DNA from: Thermomicrobiales bacterium
Lineage (GTDB): Bacteria; Chloroflexota; Chloroflexia; Thermomicrobiales; UBA6265
Reading direction: 5' to 3'
Length of the DNA stretch: 19,431 nt
Assembly: GCA_030446955.1 (NCBI GenBank)
Contig: JAUJMG010000030.1
Coordinates: forward strand, 1 to 19,431
In this document: piece after piece, positions 8,015 through 15,406 of the stretch
How positions within the stretch are numbered: the stretch's first letter is position 1
Layout: each line of letters starts with the position of its first letter
The notes under the pieces: model-generated
What the model was told of the DNA's origin: nothing
Seen by the model: the letters and a program-made list of their open reading frames with translations, nothing else
The model's database searches: none
Position numbers and translations under genes: made by a program

Positions 8015-8293
8015 GCGCTCCCATGCCCTTGTACGATGCGATCCGTGTCCTGCGTCCCGACCTCGTGCCCCAGGTCGACCAACCGCGTCCCGCCGTTCGG
8101 TGCGGAACCGGGGCCGTCCACGTCGACGGCGTCTCGCTGGCCGGGGCATCGCGCTCGCCCGTCGTTGGGCGGCTCTAGGACGACCGGAAGAGACGGGGAT
8201 GGCGCACGCTTTGGTTCTTCCACCACCGTGAGCGTAGCACCAGGGCCATAGCCCCTTCAATGTCTTTCGCCACCTCCGGTGCCGTCGTTGCCG
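8015..8293. other. Leader region upstream of the HAD-SerA gene; no gene seen
   Basis: The HAD-SerA frame stays open through this region on the minus strand, but the translation is low-complexity Arg/Pro/Gly-rich and lacks any domain. A candidate promoter near its far end implies an untranslated leader of about 210 bases. I looked for T-box, glycine and TPP riboswitch consensus and saw none. The short plus-strand ORF starting at 8023 is discussed among rejected items. Confidence 0.4.
8231..8260 (-). promoter_or_regulatory. Candidate sigma70-type promoter for the HAD-SerA gene
   Basis: Reading the minus strand, a -35-like TTGAAG (8260-8255) is followed after 18 bases by TACGCT (8236-8231). The -10 is preceded by TG one base upstream, an extended -10 arrangement. 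Transcription would start near 8224, giving a leader of about 210 bases. The -10 matches consensus only partly. Confidence 0.4.
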
Positions 8294-9178
8294 TCATGGC
8301 CGGCGAAGGAAGTCAATTAGCAGGGTGTTGACGCGGTCAGGATCGTCGTGCTGAACCCAGTGGCTAGCATGTGGAAGGTGCTCGACCTGGATGCCCGGAA
8401 TCCACTTCTCCAAGCCCTCGGTCAGTGAGCGGCGGAGGTAGCGATCCTGGTCGCCCCAGATGAGCAGCACCGGCTGGTTGATCGGGTGGGAACGCCGAAG
8501 CGTCCGCAGGCGGGACCGGAATGAGGCCCGGTAGTAGTTGATCGCGGCGGTCAGAGTACCGGGCTGGGAGAGCGCGGCGACGTGGGCCTCGATGTCGTCC
8601 TCCGTGAACGCGCCGGGCCGGCAGGGGTCACGACGGAAGACCCGGCGCAGCAGCGCGAAGTTCCGCGCCCGTAGGATCGCCTCCGGCAGCTTCGGCACCT
8701 GGAAGGCGAGGACGTAGGAGGAGCGGCGGAGCTGGTCCAAGGACCTCAACTCCCGGGCGAACCTCCCCGGGTGCGGCGCATTGAGCACGACGATGCGCTC
8801 AATGGTCCCTGGATAGCTCATCGCCGCCTCGAAGGCGATCGCGCCGCCCCAGTCGTGACCCACCAGCGCCGCTGACTCCTCGCCGGCGTGCCGGATGAGC
8901 CCGACGACATCGTCCACCAAGCACTCAACGCGATAAGCGGCCACGCCAGGAGGCGTGTCGGACCGGTTGTAGCCGCGCAGGTCCGGGGCGATCACGCGAA
9001 ACCCAGCGGCGGCCAGGGCAGAGATCTGGTGCCGCCACCCTCCGTGGAAGTCGGGAAACCCGTGCAGCAACAGCACGAGGGGACCTGCTCCCGCTTCCAC
9101 GTAGTGGAGCCGCACCCCGTTCACGACGGCTTCCCCGTGGGCGAATCGGGGCAATCCTGCCCCGTCCATATCGGCCAT
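8294..9178 (-). CDS. Alpha/beta hydrolase, epoxide hydrolase-like
   Basis: A 294-residue alpha/beta-hydrolase. HGFPDFHGGW (39-48) supplies the oxyanion HGFP motif. GHDWGG contains the Asp nucleophile (Asp109), as in epoxide hydrolases and haloacid/haloalkane dehalogenases. Asp245 (WGDQDRYL) and His273 (HASHW) would complete the triad. The cap has NYYR (214-217), the position where epoxide hydrolases carry a ring-opening Tyr, so epoxide hydrolase is favoured over dehalogenase. The start is uncertain: I chose the ATG at 9178, with GGAG only 2 bases away. The ATG at 9169 has better spacing (11 bases). A TTG at 9223 overlaps the upstream stop but has no ribosome binding site. It lies about 41 bases downstream of the 2-hydroxyacid dehydrogenase gene and is probably in the same operon. 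The substrate is unknown. Confidence 0.9.
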   Translation of the reverse strand: MADMDGAGLPRFAHGEAVVNGVRLHYVEAGAGPLVLLLHGFPDFHGGWRHQISALAAAGFRVIAPDLRGYNRSDTPPGVAAYRVECLVDDVVGLIRHAGEESAALVGHDWGGAIAFEAAMSYPGTIERIVVLNAPHPGRFARELRSLDQLRRSSYVLAFQVPKLPEAILRARNFALLRRVFRRDPCRPGAFTEDDIEAHVAALSQPGTLTAAINYYRASFRSRLRTLRRSHPINQPVLLIWGDQDRYLRRSLTEGLEKWIPGIQVEHLPHASHWVQHDDPDRVNTLLIDFLRRP

Positions 9179-9219
9179 CGCTCCGAATTCCAACTCGCCC
9201 CGGGCACCGTGCTGCGCCG

Positions 9220-10302
9220 TCAATACAGTCGTCGCTTGTCGAGTTGAGGCTCCATCTGGTCGTAGGCGCCGGTGAGGTAGTGACCGAGGTTGGTGATGAA
9301 CCGGTCGGTGATCTTCGCGTTCTCCGTGTCGGCGGTGGAGGCCGAGTGGGGGCAGATCAGCACGTTGGGCAGATCCCAGAGCGGTGAGTCCGGCGGGAGC
9401 GGCTCGGTCCGGAAGACATCCAGGGCGGCGAACCCGATCCGGCCGTCGCGCAGTGACTCGATCATTGCGTCCTCGTCGATGACGACCCCTCTCGCGATGT
9501 TGACCAGCACCACTCCCGGCTTGAGGGACGCAATTTCCTCCCGCCCGATCAGCCCTTCCGTTTCCGGCGTGTGCGGGGTGCAGAGGACCACACAGTCGGC
9601 CCCTCCCAGCATTTCCCGCAGTTCAGGGCGGGTCCAGAGACGGTCCACCCCAAGCTGCTCTGCCCGGCCCGGGGCGTTGTCTCGTGCCATGGCCCAGACC
9701 GTCATGCCGAAGCAGCGGGCGATTCGGGCCACTTCGCGCCCGATCCGGCCCGGTCCAACGATGGCCATCGTTTGGCCGTGCAACTCGGTCGCGCAGAAAC
9801 GTTCCCAGCGGTGAGCTTGCTGCTCTGCCCGGAGGTGCGGGAAGCACTTGACGTGAGACAGAAGCGCGGCGAAGACGAACTCCGTGAGCGGGCGGGCATG
9901 GACGCCGCTAGCCGTGGTGACGATGAGGTCGCTCTCGCCCAAGCCCAGCCGCTTGACGACCTGGCCCACCCCGGCCGAGGTTGTTTGCACCCAGCGCAGC
10001 CTCGGCGCGATGTCTTGCAGGTCGGTGATGCCCGCCGGGAAATCCCAAAGCACCTCCGCCCGCCCCAGCACCTCCTGCCAGGCGGCCTCCTGCTCGGGCG
10101 TCCGCCTCCACGCCGGATCGCCACCGTGGTCAGCGATGAACCTAGGCGGCGGTAGAAGATCGGGCCGGTGAACCATCTCGACCCGATCTGGGTAGGCGGC
10201 GGCAATCCGTGCCGCATGCTCCGTTTCTAAGGGGGACGTGATCACCACCGTGACCGGTTGTTGAGGACCCTCCGTCCTTGTGGACCCCGCTGCTGCCGTC
10301 AT
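9220..10302 (-). CDS. D-isomer-specific 2-hydroxyacid dehydrogenase
   Basis: A 360-residue NAD(P)-dependent dehydrogenase that should interconvert 2-keto acids and D-2-hydroxyacids. The nucleotide-binding motif is AIVGPGRIGREVA (about 180-192). The catalytic set is Arg271 (NIARGVVID), Glu300 (RTEP) and His319 (CPHSAS). Unlike the SerA domain nearby it has no ASB or ACT extension, so it is more like the GhrA/glyoxylate-hydroxypyruvate reductase type; the exact substrate is not assignable. The N-terminal catalytic half contains WDFPAGITDLQDIAPRLRWV. The ATG at 10302 is preceded by GGGAGG with a short spacer. The epoxide-hydrolase-like gene follows closely. The 198-base gap upstream shows no convincing promoter, although TTGAAT occurs on the minus strand near 10407. 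Confidence 0.93.
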   Translation of the reverse strand: MTAAAGSTRTEGPQQPVTVVITSPLETEHAARIAAAYPDRVEMVHRPDLLPPPRFIADHGGDPAWRRTPEQEAAWQEVLGRAEVLWDFPAGITDLQDIAPRLRWVQTTSAGVGQVVKRLGLGESDLIVTTASGVHARPLTEFVFAALLSHVKCFPHLRAEQQAHRWERFCATELHGQTMAIVGPGRIGREVARIARCFGMTVWAMARDNAPGRAEQLGVDRLWTRPELREMLGGADCVVLCTPHTPETEGLIGREEIASLKPGVVLVNIARGVVIDEDAMIESLRDGRIGFAALDVFRTEPLPPDSPLWDLPNVLICPHSASTADTENAKITDRFITNLGHYLTGAYDQMEPQLDKRRLY

Positions 10303-10501
10303 TCACCCTCCCGTAGATCGATCCTTCAGCGCGAATTGGCGACTCGGTCATTGCACCCCACATTCGCCGGTCGCAGCTCAGGGGCGTGGTCGATCAGTGA
10401 TTCAAGTGGTGGCCACGACGATGGAGCCTTTTGTCCAGCCGCGCGTGAGGCCATTGTCGATGCCGGGGCAGGCAAGGTGCTGTCCTCTCGCTGCAACGGT
10501 C

Positions 10502-10789
10502 TCATCCATCACGAGTTGCACCTGACCCCGTGCCAAGACGGAGTTGCCCGGTCTCGCGGCCGGTCAACCCGGCCAGCAGCCAGTCCAGGGCCAGCCGGAT
10601 CCGGTTGCGCCAGGAGGGAATCCGGGCAAGGTAGTAGGCATGCCAGAGGAGCCAGGCCGGAAAGCCCGTGATCGTGCGGTTGCCGATCTCGGCGACGCCG
10701 CTGCGCCCGCCTAGCAAGGCTAGGTGCCCGCGCGTCTTGAAGCGGAACTTGGGCGGCTCGCGGCCGGCCAACCGCTCGGCGATCGCCAT
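10502..10789 (-). CDS. C-terminal fragment of type II NADH dehydrogenase-like protein (after in-frame stop)
   Basis: This 95-residue frame continues, in phase, the NADH dehydrogenase-like gene that ends at the TAA at 10801-10799. It begins with MAIAERLAGREPPKFRF, the segment that in NDH-2 proteins follows the AQxA quinone-site motif. It then has LALLGGRSGVAEIG, a hydrophobic stretch GFPAWLLWHAYYLARI (membrane-contact helix) and a short tail. The ATG at 10789 is only 12 bases past the stop, so translational restart is conceivable, though only a weak GGGG lies upstream. On its own it lacks both nucleotide-binding folds, so it is either a pseudogene fragment or one half of a split protein. Confidence 0.75.
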   Translation of the reverse strand: MAIAERLAGREPPKFRFKTRGHLALLGGRSGVAEIGNRTITGFPAWLLWHAYYLARIPSWRNRIRLALDWLLAGLTGRETGQLRLGTGSGATRDG

Positions 10790-10798
10790 GCCGACGTA

Positions 10799-11905
10799 TT
10801 ACCCCGCGTGACCAGCCGCCTGTGCGGTTGGCGGCACGGGCTCTCCAGTATCGGCGTCGAACGCCCAAGCCGAGTCTCCCACGACGTAGACCTCTGGGTG
10901 GTCAGGCACCCGGAGATTGCTATCGACCACGATGGCGCCGTTCCGCGCGTGCTCCACCGGAAGGTCCCGGACAACCGGCGGCGCGGAGATCCCCGCCGCC
11001 CAGAAGAGGGTGCGCGCCGGAATCTCGCCCCGGGAGGTCATCACCGCCCGGTCGGTTACGGAGTCAATTGAGGCGCCGGTCAGCACTTCGACGCCATCCT
11101 CCCGCAGCAGGCGCTCGACGGCGGAGGAGGTGTGGACGTTGCTCATCGGGACCAGGCGGTTGGCGCGGCCGACGACAATGACTCTGACGGGAGCATCGGA
11201 CAGCCACGGGTACTCGGCCAGCAGCCCTTGGAAGATGTACTGATGGATCGTCGCCGCCAGCTCGATCCCGGTGTCTCCGCCACCCCCAACCACAAACGTC
11301 AGCCATTCTTGGCGTTCAGCCGGATTGTCGGTCTGGTGGGCGGCTTCGATGGCGTCGATCAGGTGGTTGCGCAGCTCGATCGCGTCCGAGGGCGTGGCGA
11401 ACTGGAGCGCCCGCTCCCGTAGTCCGGGCAAGTCCGGCACTGCCGTGACGCTGCCGAGCGCGATGATTAGAACATCGTAGGGGCGGGATCCGGCCGAGGT
11501 GTGGACCTCCCGCCGGTCCAGATCAATGCTGTGCACCTCGGCGTGGAGGACGTGGAACGAGCGATCCCGTTGAAAGGCGCGGATGGGCACGGTGACGTTG
11601 TTCGCGCCCGCGCGGCCGTCGGCCACGGTCCAGAGCAGCGGGGTGAAGAGCAGGTTGTTGTCCCGGTCGACGACGAGCACGCTGGTGTCCGCGCGGCCTC
11701 CGATCCTCCGGTCCAACTCCAGCGCCGTTGCAAGGCCGCCAAAGCCACCGCCGAGAATCAGGACGCGGTGGGCGGCGGTGCGGTACGCCGCCTCGGTCTC
11801 GCTCTCGTGCCGCCGCCGTTTCCTGCCGGCCGCAGCGAGGCGCGCCCCGGCCCCCGCCGCCACGACCCCGGCGGCGACCGCCCCGGCGGTGGTCATCTTG
11901 GGCAT
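10799..11905 (-). CDS. Type II NADH dehydrogenase-like FAD/NAD oxidoreductase, truncated by premature TAA
   Basis: The 368-residue N-terminal part of an NDH-2 family flavoprotein, a membrane-associated NADH:quinone oxidoreductase. The FAD motif is VLILGGGFGGLATALEL (48-64), the NADH motif is VVGGGGDTGIELA (205-217), and the C-terminal FAD contact is VYVVGDSAWAFD (339-350). PPTAQAA (358-364) matches the quinone-site AQ motif. Translation then stops at TAA three residues on, and homologous sequence resumes in the same frame (YVG-MAIAERL). Without the second piece it lacks much of the quinone site and the membrane helix. The ATG at 11905 follows CGGAGG with good spacing. Residues 1-32 are an Ala/Gly-rich hydrophobic stretch ending in RKRRR, a possible extra membrane anchor. 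The stop may be a mutation, a sequencing error or a recoding site. Confidence 0.85.
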   Translation of the reverse strand: MPKMTTAGAVAAGVVAAGAGARLAAAGRKRRRHESETEAAYRTAAHRVLILGGGFGGLATALELDRRIGGRADTSVLVVDRDNNLLFTPLLWTVADGRAGANNVTVPIRAFQRDRSFHVLHAEVHSIDLDRREVHTSAGSRPYDVLIIALGSVTAVPDLPGLRERALQFATPSDAIELRNHLIDAIEAAHQTDNPAERQEWLTFVVGGGGDTGIELAATIHQYIFQGLLAEYPWLSDAPVRVIVVGRANRLVPMSNVHTSSAVERLLREDGVEVLTGASIDSVTDRAVMTSRGEIPARTLFWAAGISAPPVVRDLPVEHARNGAIVVDSNLRVPDHPEVYVVGDSAWAFDADTGEPVPPTAQAAGHAG

Positions 11906-12153
11906 CGCAATCCTCCGGAACGGCGTTGCCGCACCGCTCACCGTCGCTCTCGGTTCACCGTGCCGCGCCCAGCCTGGCAACCCCTACTGGTAGCACGAGG
12001 CGCGCCAGTCCAGTCGCCGGTGGCCCACGCAACTCCCGTGCAAGCATCATCGCCGTACGGAGGCAGGGTCGGACCGCGATGCTAGAATCGGCGCTCCGCG
12101 TGCTGGACACCGGCCGCGACCGTGTCGAAATCATCCCTACCAGGAGGACCGAG
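11906..12153. other. Divergent intergenic region between the NDH-2-like and M24 genes
   Basis: This 248-base region serves the minus-strand NDH-2-like gene and the plus-strand M24 gene. A good extended -10 (TGCTAGAAT) for the plus strand is listed separately. For the minus strand only a weak TGCTACCAG is seen, near 11993. Plus-strand frames run across the region without a stop for some distance, but the translation is low-complexity and not gene-like. Confidence 0.4.
12080..12088 (+). promoter_or_regulatory. Candidate extended -10 promoter element for the M24 peptidase gene
   Basis: TGCTAGAAT contains TAGAAT (five of six matches to TATAAT) with the TG of an extended -10. No good -35 lies 16-18 bases upstream, as is common for extended -10 promoters. 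Transcription would start near 12095, about 58 bases before the ATG at 12154. Confidence 0.4.
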
Positions 12154-13266
12154 ATGGCGACCACCGCCGCCGAGTTGGGTATCTACGCTGACCGCCTGCG
12201 CCGCGCGCAGGAGGAGCTGGTTCGGCAGGGCGTCGACCTGCTGCTGGTCGGCCCCTCGTCCGATTTTCGCTACCTCACCGGTCATGATGCCCACCTCAGC
12301 GAGCGGCTGACGCTGCTGCTCCTGCCGCGCGAGGGCAACCCCACCGTGGTGGTGCCGGTCCTTGAGGCGCCGACCGTGGCGGATCGGCGCGACCTCGTCG
12401 ATGTCCACACCTGGGAGGAGACCCAGGCACCGTCAGATCTGGTGGCCACCCTGGCGGGTGACGTTGCCGGCAAGACGGTCGCGGTCGGGGACCAGCTCTG
12501 GAGCGTCTTTCTGCTGCGCCTTCAGGCGGCAATGCCGGGGGCGACCTGGATCTCCGCTACCCCGACGATGCGGACGCTGCGGATGATCAAGGACTTCCCT
12601 GAGCTCGAACTGCTGCAGGACGCGGCGCGGCGGACCGACGACGCCTGGGAAGAGTTCATTACCCAGCCCCTTGCGGGGCAGACGGAGCGGGAGGCTCTGG
12701 AACGCCTCTCCGCCTTGACTCGGCAGCGCGGACTGGCGGGTGCCTGGGGACTCTGCGCCAGCGGCCCCAATTCCGCCTCCCCGCACCATGCGACGAGCGA
12801 CCGGGTGATCCAGCCGGGCGACGCGGTGATCTTCGACTGGGGCGGCACGATTGAAGGGTACTACTCCGACGTCACCCGCACGGTCCACGTCGGCGAGCCG
12901 TCCGACGAGTTCCGGCGCGTCTATGACATCGTCTACAGCGCGAACCAGGCCACCCTCGACGCGGTTCGGCCGGGTGTGCCGTGCGAGGCGCTGGACGAGG
13001 CGGCGCGAGACCTGATCGCCGGAGAGGGCTACGGCGCCGCCTTCCTCCACCGCGTGGGTCACGGCCTCGGCCTGGATGTCCATGAGGAGCCCTACCTTGT
13101 AGCCGGAAACGATTTGCCGCTGCGGGCCGGCATGGTCTTCAGCGACGAGCCGGGCATCTACCTGGAGGGCCGGTTCGGGGTCCGGATCGAGGACGCGGTG
13201 CTCTGCACCGACACCGGTGGCGAGCGGCTGAACAACGCGACGCGAGAGCTCATCATCGTCGGCTAG
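12154..13266 (+). CDS. M24 family metallopeptidase (Xaa-Pro peptidase/creatinase-type fold)
   Basis: A 370-residue two-domain pita-bread protein: an N-terminal creatinase-like domain (about 10-140) with VGPSSDFRYLTGHD, then the M24 catalytic domain. All five metal ligands are present: Asp228 (FDWGG), Asp239 (YSDVTRT), His303 (HRVGHGLGLDVH), Glu332 (SDEPGIY) and Glu346 (VRIEDAV). This supports a working dinuclear metalloenzyme, most likely an aminopeptidase P or prolidase-like dipeptidase. Creatinase lacks metal ligands, so it is less likely. The start is the ATG at 12154, preceded by CAGGAGG with a 6-base spacer; the open frame extends further upstream, but that part is not conserved-looking. 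It acts in the cytosol (no signal peptide). The amidohydrolase gene lies 170 bases downstream on the same strand, separated by a large inverted repeat. Confidence 0.94.
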   Translation: MATTAAELGIYADRLRRAQEELVRQGVDLLLVGPSSDFRYLTGHDAHLSERLTLLLLPREGNPTVVVPVLEAPTVADRRDLVDVHTWEETQAPSDLVATLAGDVAGKTVAVGDQLWSVFLLRLQAAMPGATWISATPTMRTLRMIKDFPELELLQDAARRTDDAWEEFITQPLAGQTEREALERLSALTRQRGLAGAWGLCASGPNSASPHHATSDRVIQPGDAVIFDWGGTIEGYYSDVTRTVHVGEPSDEFRRVYDIVYSANQATLDAVRPGVPCEALDEAARDLIAGEGYGAAFLHRVGHGLGLDVHEEPYLVAGNDLPLRAGMVFSDEPGIYLEGRFGVRIEDAVLCTDTGGERLNNATRELIIVG

Positions 13267-13291
13267 CGGACCCTCAATGCCGCTGCATCGG

Positions 13292-13362
13292 GTAGGGGTG
13301 ACGCACGCGTCGCCCGCTTGCCGGCCAGGGAGCCACGGAGGCGACGCATGCGTCGCCCCTAC
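13292..13362. repeat. Large imperfect inverted repeat, REP/MITE-like
   Basis: Two 23-base arms (13292-13314 and 13340-13362) are reverse complements at 21 of 23 positions, around a 25-base loop. Each arm carries GTAGGGG at its outer end and a GCGTCGCC-type core. The second arm contains a perfect 18-base palindrome, GGCGACGCATGCGTCGCC. One of the two differences is a G-U wobble, the other a C-A mismatch. The size, outer GTAGGGG/CCCCTAC ends and intergenic position resemble dispersed palindromic repeats. It may also stop transcription between the two flanking genes. No second copy is seen in this window. Confidence 0.7.
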
Positions 13363-13436
13363 GAGAGACGGCTGGTGGCACATCGAGTGTGACGCACCGC
13401 CAGCGCCGTTGGGCGGATGGAGGAGATCGGGCGACC

Positions 13437-14666
13437 ATGAAGGCGAACCCGCGCATCGACGCGGAATGGCTGCACGGCCGGTTAGAGGATCTGGCCCGGG
13501 TTGGTGCAACGGCCGGGGGCGGGGTGACCCGGCTTGCGCTGTCGGACGAAGACCGTGTTGGTCGGGACCTCCTCCGGGACTGGATGGAAGAAGCGGGGCT
13601 GGCGGTCCGCGTCGACGACCTCGGGAACATGACCGGGCGGCGGGAGGGCCGCGAGCGGATTGCTCCCGTGCTGCTCGGGTCGCACATCGATAGCGTGCGG
13701 CGCGGTGGCCGGTTCGACGGGCCGCTGGGCGTGCTCGGCGCCTTGGCGGCGGTGCGCGCGCTGGACGCGGCGGGCATCGAGACACGCCATCCCATCGAGG
13801 TGGTGAACTGGACCAACGAGGAAGGGGTCCGGTTCGAGCCGGCAATGCTCGCGTCGGGGGTCGTCGGCGGCCGCTTCGACCGCGCCTACGCCTACGATCG
13901 GGCCGACCGGGATGGGGTGCGGTTTGAAGATGAGCTGCGGCGGATCGGCTATCTGGGCCGGGAGGAGGACCGGCCAGAGTCGGCGGCAGCCTATCTCGAA
14001 CTGCATGTGGAGCAAGGCCCGGTCCTCGAGGACGCCGGGGTGCCGGTCGGTGTGGTTGAGGGCATCGTCGGGATCACCTGGCTGAATGTCACGGTGGAAG
14101 GGCAGGCCGACCACGCAGGGCCAAGCCCGATGCGCCTCCGGCGCGACGCGCTCGTGGCGGCCTCTCGCCTCGTCGCTGCGGTGGACCGGCTGGCGCGGGA
14201 GACGGACGAGATCGCGGTGGGCACGGTTGGGCGCTTGGTGCCCGAGCCGAACCTCATCAACACCGTGCCGGGTCGCGTCGTAATGAGCGCCGACTTCCGC
14301 CACCCCGACCCTGCAACCCTGGACGGGATGGTGGAGCGCTTCCGGGCCCAAGCGGAGCAGCTCAGCGCCGAAACCGGCGTGTCCGTGACGGTCGACCGAT
14401 TCTGGACGAGCGAGGCGACGCCGTTCGATGTCGGGGTGGTCGGCGAGATCGCGGCGGCCTGCGAGGAGCTCGGCTTGCCCCAGCACCGGCTCTGGTCGGG
14501 CGCGGGGCACGACGCCAAATATGTCGCCGATCGGGGCCCGGCGGGCATGATCTTCGTCCGCTCCCGCGGCGGCCTCAGCCACTGCGAAGAGGAGTTCAGC
14601 GAGCCGGCAGACATCGAAGCTGGCGCGAATGTGCTGCTCCTCGCGGCACTGAGGCTGGCAGACTAG
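13437..14666 (+). CDS. M20 family Zn-dependent amidohydrolase (N-carbamoyl-L-amino acid hydrolase / allantoate amidohydrolase type)
   Basis: A 409-residue member of the hydantoinase/carbamoylase branch of peptidase M20, which hydrolyses the carbamoyl or amide bond of N-carbamoyl-amino acids, ureidoglycine or allantoate. Metal-site motifs in order: LLGSHIDSV (His83), GRFDGPLGVLG (Asp94), WTNEEGVRF (Glu128-Glu129), YLELHVEQGPVLE (His190) and GLSHCEEEFS (His382). The dimerisation lid has GQADHAGPSPM (222-232). Length matches the family (about 410). I chose the ATG at 13437, with GGAGGAGA upstream at a long spacing of about 12; a GTG at 13389 adds an unconserved stretch. No hydantoinase or allantoinase gene is visible nearby, so the substrate cannot be fixed. 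Confidence 0.93.
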   Translation: MKANPRIDAEWLHGRLEDLARVGATAGGGVTRLALSDEDRVGRDLLRDWMEEAGLAVRVDDLGNMTGRREGRERIAPVLLGSHIDSVRRGGRFDGPLGVLGALAAVRALDAAGIETRHPIEVVNWTNEEGVRFEPAMLASGVVGGRFDRAYAYDRADRDGVRFEDELRRIGYLGREEDRPESAAAYLELHVEQGPVLEDAGVPVGVVEGIVGITWLNVTVEGQADHAGPSPMRLRRDALVAASRLVAAVDRLARETDEIAVGTVGRLVPEPNLINTVPGRVVMSADFRHPDPATLDGMVERFRAQAEQLSAETGVSVTVDRFWTSEATPFDVGVVGEIAAACEELGLPQHRLWSGAGHDAKYVADRGPAGMIFVRSRGGLSHCEEEFSEPADIEAGANVLLLAALRLAD

Positions 14667-14756
14667 ATGTAGACAGGGGAAGCGGCCGCCACCAGCGAGC
14701 GCAGTCCGCCGGCGCAGCAGGGCTGAAGGGCATGTCCGGTCGGCCGCGGGGACCGA

Positions 14757-15341
14757 TTAGGGCATGTTCGCAAGCCCTGTCCGCATCGGCGCCTCCCGGA
14801 GAAACCGCACGATGTCGGGCAAGGGGGGGGCATAACCGTTGGTGGTGTCTATCCGGAGGACCGGCGCCGGCAAGTCCAGCGGATCGAACGCTCCCTCGGC
14901 GAGCCGCTTCAGGACGCTGGGGAGCGCCTCCGCGTCGTGATGCCCGGCGTGCCGATCCCCAGTCCCCGACCGGGCGACGATGCGGCGCTCGACCTCTTCG
15001 GGCGTCGTCCCGCAATGCAGGAGAACGGCGCGGGAACGCGCGACAAGGGGCCGCAGCTCGTCCTCCGCTCGCCCGCGGGCGAAGTTGCTCTCGGCGATGA
15101 CGCCGGGGATCGTCCCGACGAGGGCATCGAGGACGGCGTAGAGGAGCGCGTAGGACGCTGCTCCGAGGCGCTGCGAGGCGGAGCGATCAGGAGCGCCCAG
15201 GACATCCAGGAGCGTCTCCTTCAAGCCATCCCGCGTCAGGAGGGGGAACCCGAGCTCGGGGGCGAGACGCCGAGCGAGGGTGGTCTTGCCGCTTCCCGGC
15301 GCGCCGCTGACGAGCACCAACAACGTCGTGTTCGGGGTCAC
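14757..15341 (-). CDS. P-loop ATPase/kinase-like protein (AAA_33 type)
   Basis: A 194-residue small P-loop protein. VSGAPGSGKTTLARRL (11-26) is a clear Walker A, followed by LLTRDGLKETL (35-45), a typical kinase segment. GVIAESNFARG (80-90) resembles the substrate/Walker B region. ERRIVARSGTGDRHAGH (118-134) resembles the Arg-rich lid of AAA_33/zeta-toxin-like kinases. It probably phosphorylates a small molecule; the substrate is unknown. The start is a GTG at 15341, with GAAGGG about 10 bases upstream. Near the 3' end the gene crosses a run of eight C on its own strand (14823-14830), but the reading frame looks intact on both sides. It converges with the amidohydrolase gene and sits 65 bases downstream of the PYROXD2-like gene. 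Confidence 0.85.
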   Translation of the reverse strand: MTPNTTLLVLVSGAPGSGKTTLARRLAPELGFPLLTRDGLKETLLDVLGAPDRSASQRLGAASYALLYAVLDALVGTIPGVIAESNFARGRAEDELRPLVARSRAVLLHCGTTPEEVERRIVARSGTGDRHAGHHDAEALPSVLKRLAEGAFDPLDLPAPVLRIDTTNGYAPPLPDIVRFLREAPMRTGLANMP

Positions 15342-15406
15342 TCGTCAACGTCCCTTCGGTGCGCCCATCTGCCGCACCCGCCGGTCTGATGGGTCTGCAA
15401 GTCGCC

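Noticed and set aside
8023..8178. Short plus-strand ORF beginning MPLYDAIRVLRPDL, which looks briefly protein-like
   Set aside because: It lies antisense in the HAD-SerA leader, lacks a ribosome binding site and loses any protein-like character after about 15 residues.
9178..9223. TTG start at 9223 for the epoxide-hydrolase-like gene, overlapping the upstream stop
   Set aside because: No Shine-Dalgarno sequence precedes it, and the extra 15 residues lie outside the hydrolase fold; the ATG at 9178 or 9169 is preferred.
12433..13845. A 470-residue minus-strand open frame
   Set aside because: Antisense to the M24 and M20 genes and running through the inverted repeat; Pro/Arg-rich with no family motif.
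14823..14830. Run of eight G in the P-loop kinase gene as a possible frameshift site
   Set aside because: The frame on both sides reads sensibly (NGYAPPLPDIVRFLREA), so no frameshift needs to be invoked.
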